DNA of 64,000 nt from Pseudoneobacillus sp042683745 (lineage in GTDB: Bacteria > Bacillota > Bacilli > Bacillales > Cytobacillaceae). Where the stretch lies: assembly GCF_042683745.1 (NCBI RefSeq), contig NZ_JBHUJX010000012.1:282036-346035 (forward strand), given 5' to 3'. Under the pieces are notes generated by a model. That model was not told where the DNA came from, searched no databases, and saw only the letters and a program-made list of their open reading frames with translations. The position numbers were made by a program, and so were the translations under genes. The first letter of the stretch is position 1. Every line of letters starts with the position of its first letter. This document shows positions 62,465 to 64,000 of the stretch, piece by piece.

Positions 62465-62688
62465 TGTCTCCACCCCTTTTCGATTTTGTCATTTGAAATC
62501 TTATCTTTAAATGAATCGTAGTTTATAAACTAATTTCATTTACGCAAGGCTCCTCCCCTCTTTTCTACAACTATATTACTAAGGATATTTATTAATAAAA
62601 CAAAATATGTTCGTGAAAACACGCCCATTACTTGAAATGGAAAAAACGATCCTTCATATATTGAAGAATCGCCTTGTACGTAATAAAT

Positions 62689-62860
62689 TCATTTTTTGAA
62701 AATCCGAAACAAGTCTAGAATTAATCGAATCCCACAAATGGCAAATAAAAATATTACTGCTATCTTCTCTATAACGTATAAAGAAAAAATTGGGGATGGT
62801 TAACACCATCAAAACAAAAATTACTATAAATCCATAAAATAAAGTCTTTTGTTTATCCAT
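62689..62860 (-). pseudogene. Small two-helix membrane protein, frameshifted
   Basis: MDKQKTLFYGFIVIFVLMVL opens the gene; an indel in CCCCAATTTTTTC (near 62790) shifts the frame, after which SLYVIEKIAVIFLFAICGIR and LILDLFRIFKK finish it (~57 residues). A hairpin repeat of family A (stem CGATCCTTC / GAAGAATCG, 62648-62670) follows. Confidence 0.55.
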
Positions 62861-63062
62861 ACTCTCCCACGTACTGTATTATTTTTCACTTCTTTATCCA
62901 CACAGCTTTATTAAGGTATTCTGACCTTTAGTTTATTAAGAATAAGCTCCCTTATCTGAACATTCCATCTGTTAGTACGGCAACAAACTGATATTAAGAA
63001 TAGTCTTATTTTTAATGTAAATATTAAAGGGGATTAAAAAATATATGTGAGGAGTATAGTAA

Positions 63063-63782
63063 ATGCAAAAAAATAATGACAGCAACTTTTATTTTCTTGG
63101 TAAACTAACTTTTATTTTAGTTTTTTTACTACTATTTAGCAGCACTAACCTTAGCACAGGTGTAAATGCTTCCGTAAGAGAGGATGCCCTAAGCACCGTA
63201 ATTAATTTCTTAAAAGCTCAAAAAAGTTGTAATGTTGATGATATGCTAAAATACTCAGAATATACAACCAAAATGAGTAATCAGAGGGATTTTTACATAA
63301 GTCTTTGTAAAGATCAACCTCTAAAACAGGCTAAAATTACCGATCTAACCATAATAAATGACAGTGTGGTTTTAGTATCTATCGAATCTACGTATAAAGA
63401 TAGAATATATATCAGCACTTCACCTGTTATAAAGAAGGATGGACATTGGAAAATTGTTAAGGGAATAACAGGTCCAGGCTATGTGGATTTATCAAATAAG
63501 TCGAACAGGAATAGCCAAGAAGTAATGGTGAAGAAAGCAATCGAAAGTTATTCTAACGCGGTTTACACGGGTGATTTAACAGGAATGAAAAAGTATATAA
63601 AAATATTACCTCACACGAACAAAGAAACAATTGAGAACCATCTTAAGGCAATAATTGAAGAACAACCGAGACCTGAAGTTACCCCATTTGGAGTAAAGAT
63701 CATTTCTGATACCTTTGCCATCGCTCAAATAGAAACAAAGTATAAATATTTCAGCTTTACTCAAAATTATTGTGACTGCTAG
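63063..63782 (+). CDS. Secreted protein with two NTF2-like repeats
   Basis: A 239-residue protein with a signal peptide (about 1-36; FILVFLLLFSSTNLSTGVNA). Two related units follow, each a helix pair then strands: ALSTVINFLKAQKSCNVDDM with VLVSIESTYKDRIYI, and KAIESYSNAVYTGDLTGMKK with FAIAQIETKYKYF. The layout resembles DUF4878/NTF2-like lumenal domains. No catalytic residues. Ends in CDC. GAGGAG precedes the ATG. Possibly a cell-wall or stress-related exported protein. Confidence 0.65.
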   Translation: MQKNNDSNFYFLGKLTFILVFLLLFSSTNLSTGVNASVREDALSTVINFLKAQKSCNVDDMLKYSEYTTKMSNQRDFYISLCKDQPLKQAKITDLTIINDSVVLVSIESTYKDRIYISTSPVIKKDGHWKIVKGITGPGYVDLSNKSNRNSQEVMVKKAIESYSNAVYTGDLTGMKKYIKILPHTNKETIENHLKAIIEEQPRPEVTPFGVKIISDTFAIAQIETKYKYFSFTQNYCDC

Positions 63783-63909
63783 AATAAAGTATACAGATTT
63801 TGCTTGATTTGATGAAACACTTATTTACCCAAATATACCAGCAAAGAATATTACCCTCCCCCTGTAAAATGAATAATAGTTTCATTACTTACAGTGGAGG
63901 TCGGAAAAG

Positions 63910-64000
63910 GTGGATAAGTGGGAAATGTACATGGAAATAAAGCAATTATTAAAACAAGGGTTTAGTCAAACTAAAGTAGCTGAAAAGTTGGGGATTTCTA
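63910..64000 (+). mobile_element. IS21-family transposase IstA, 5' part (runs off the window)
   Basis: GTG 63910 after GTGGAGG opens VDKWEMYMEIKQLLKQGFSQ and TKVAEKLGIS, the N-terminal helix-turn-helix of IS21 transposases. Its remaining part lies outside. The inverted pair CTGTAA ... TTACAG just upstream (63860-63896) may belong to its left end. Confidence 0.75.

Overview
The window is low-GC, AT-rich Firmicute chromosome. The gene families (YjcZ-like, YmaF, YolD/UvrX, CBO0543, Staygreen, DUF4179/DUF4030/DUF4367 anti-sigma factors, holin-like type I toxin), the strong GGAGG ribosome binding sites and the frequent TTG/GTG starts point to Bacillaceae (Bacillus sensu lato). No species can be named from the sequence. 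No rRNA, tRNA, CRISPR array or replication origin was seen.

Layout. 1-8.3 kb: assorted accessory genes (BtrH-like protein, Nudix hydrolase, chemoreceptor, DinB-type protein) separated by repeat-rich spacers. 8.3-23.3 kb: three independent sigma/anti-sigma pairs, all on the minus strand. Between them lie an MDR oxidoreductase, DUF5661 and DUF1259 proteins, methyltransferases, a HesB-like gene with an in-frame UGA at its conserved Cys position, an Lrp regulator divergent from an isochorismatase-type hydrolase, and a transporter-amidohydrolase operon. 23.5-42 kb: single-gene housekeeping and accessory units (hemerythrin protein with an FNR-type site, acetyltransferases, a type I toxin-antitoxin candidate, a DUF2975/HTH/membrane-protein operon, an RsgA-type GTPase, a WYL regulator beside a DJ-1/PfpI protein, an S66 peptidase, an ArsR-oxidoreductase pair). 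43.4-47.9 kb: a probable defence-type module (Mrr-like nuclease, PLD-helicase with an in-frame stop, two MazG-type pyrophosphohydrolases, a DUF2075 remnant). 48.8-57.3 kb: an arr-type rifampin ADP-ribosyltransferase followed by a gene graveyard of recombinase, VOC, IS1595, YjcZ, lipoprotein and IS110 relics. 57.3-59.9 kb: a DoxX-MFS efflux operon divergent from a MarR regulator whose leader carries four tandem 15-bp palindromic repeats. 60-64 kb: SOS-type promoter with decayed yolD-uvrX, small membrane proteins, YmaF, a secreted protein, and the start of an IS21-type transposase.

Two things set the window apart. First, many genes are freshly broken by one base (cupin, VOC, helicase, membrane protein, yolD, small membrane protein), which suggests ongoing decay, or recurrent assembly error at homopolymers. 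Second, the spacers are filled with dispersed hairpin repeats of at least two families whose stems keep pairing although their arm sequences change. The strongest single candidate for unusual biology is the HesB-like selenoprotein gene at 14029-14316.
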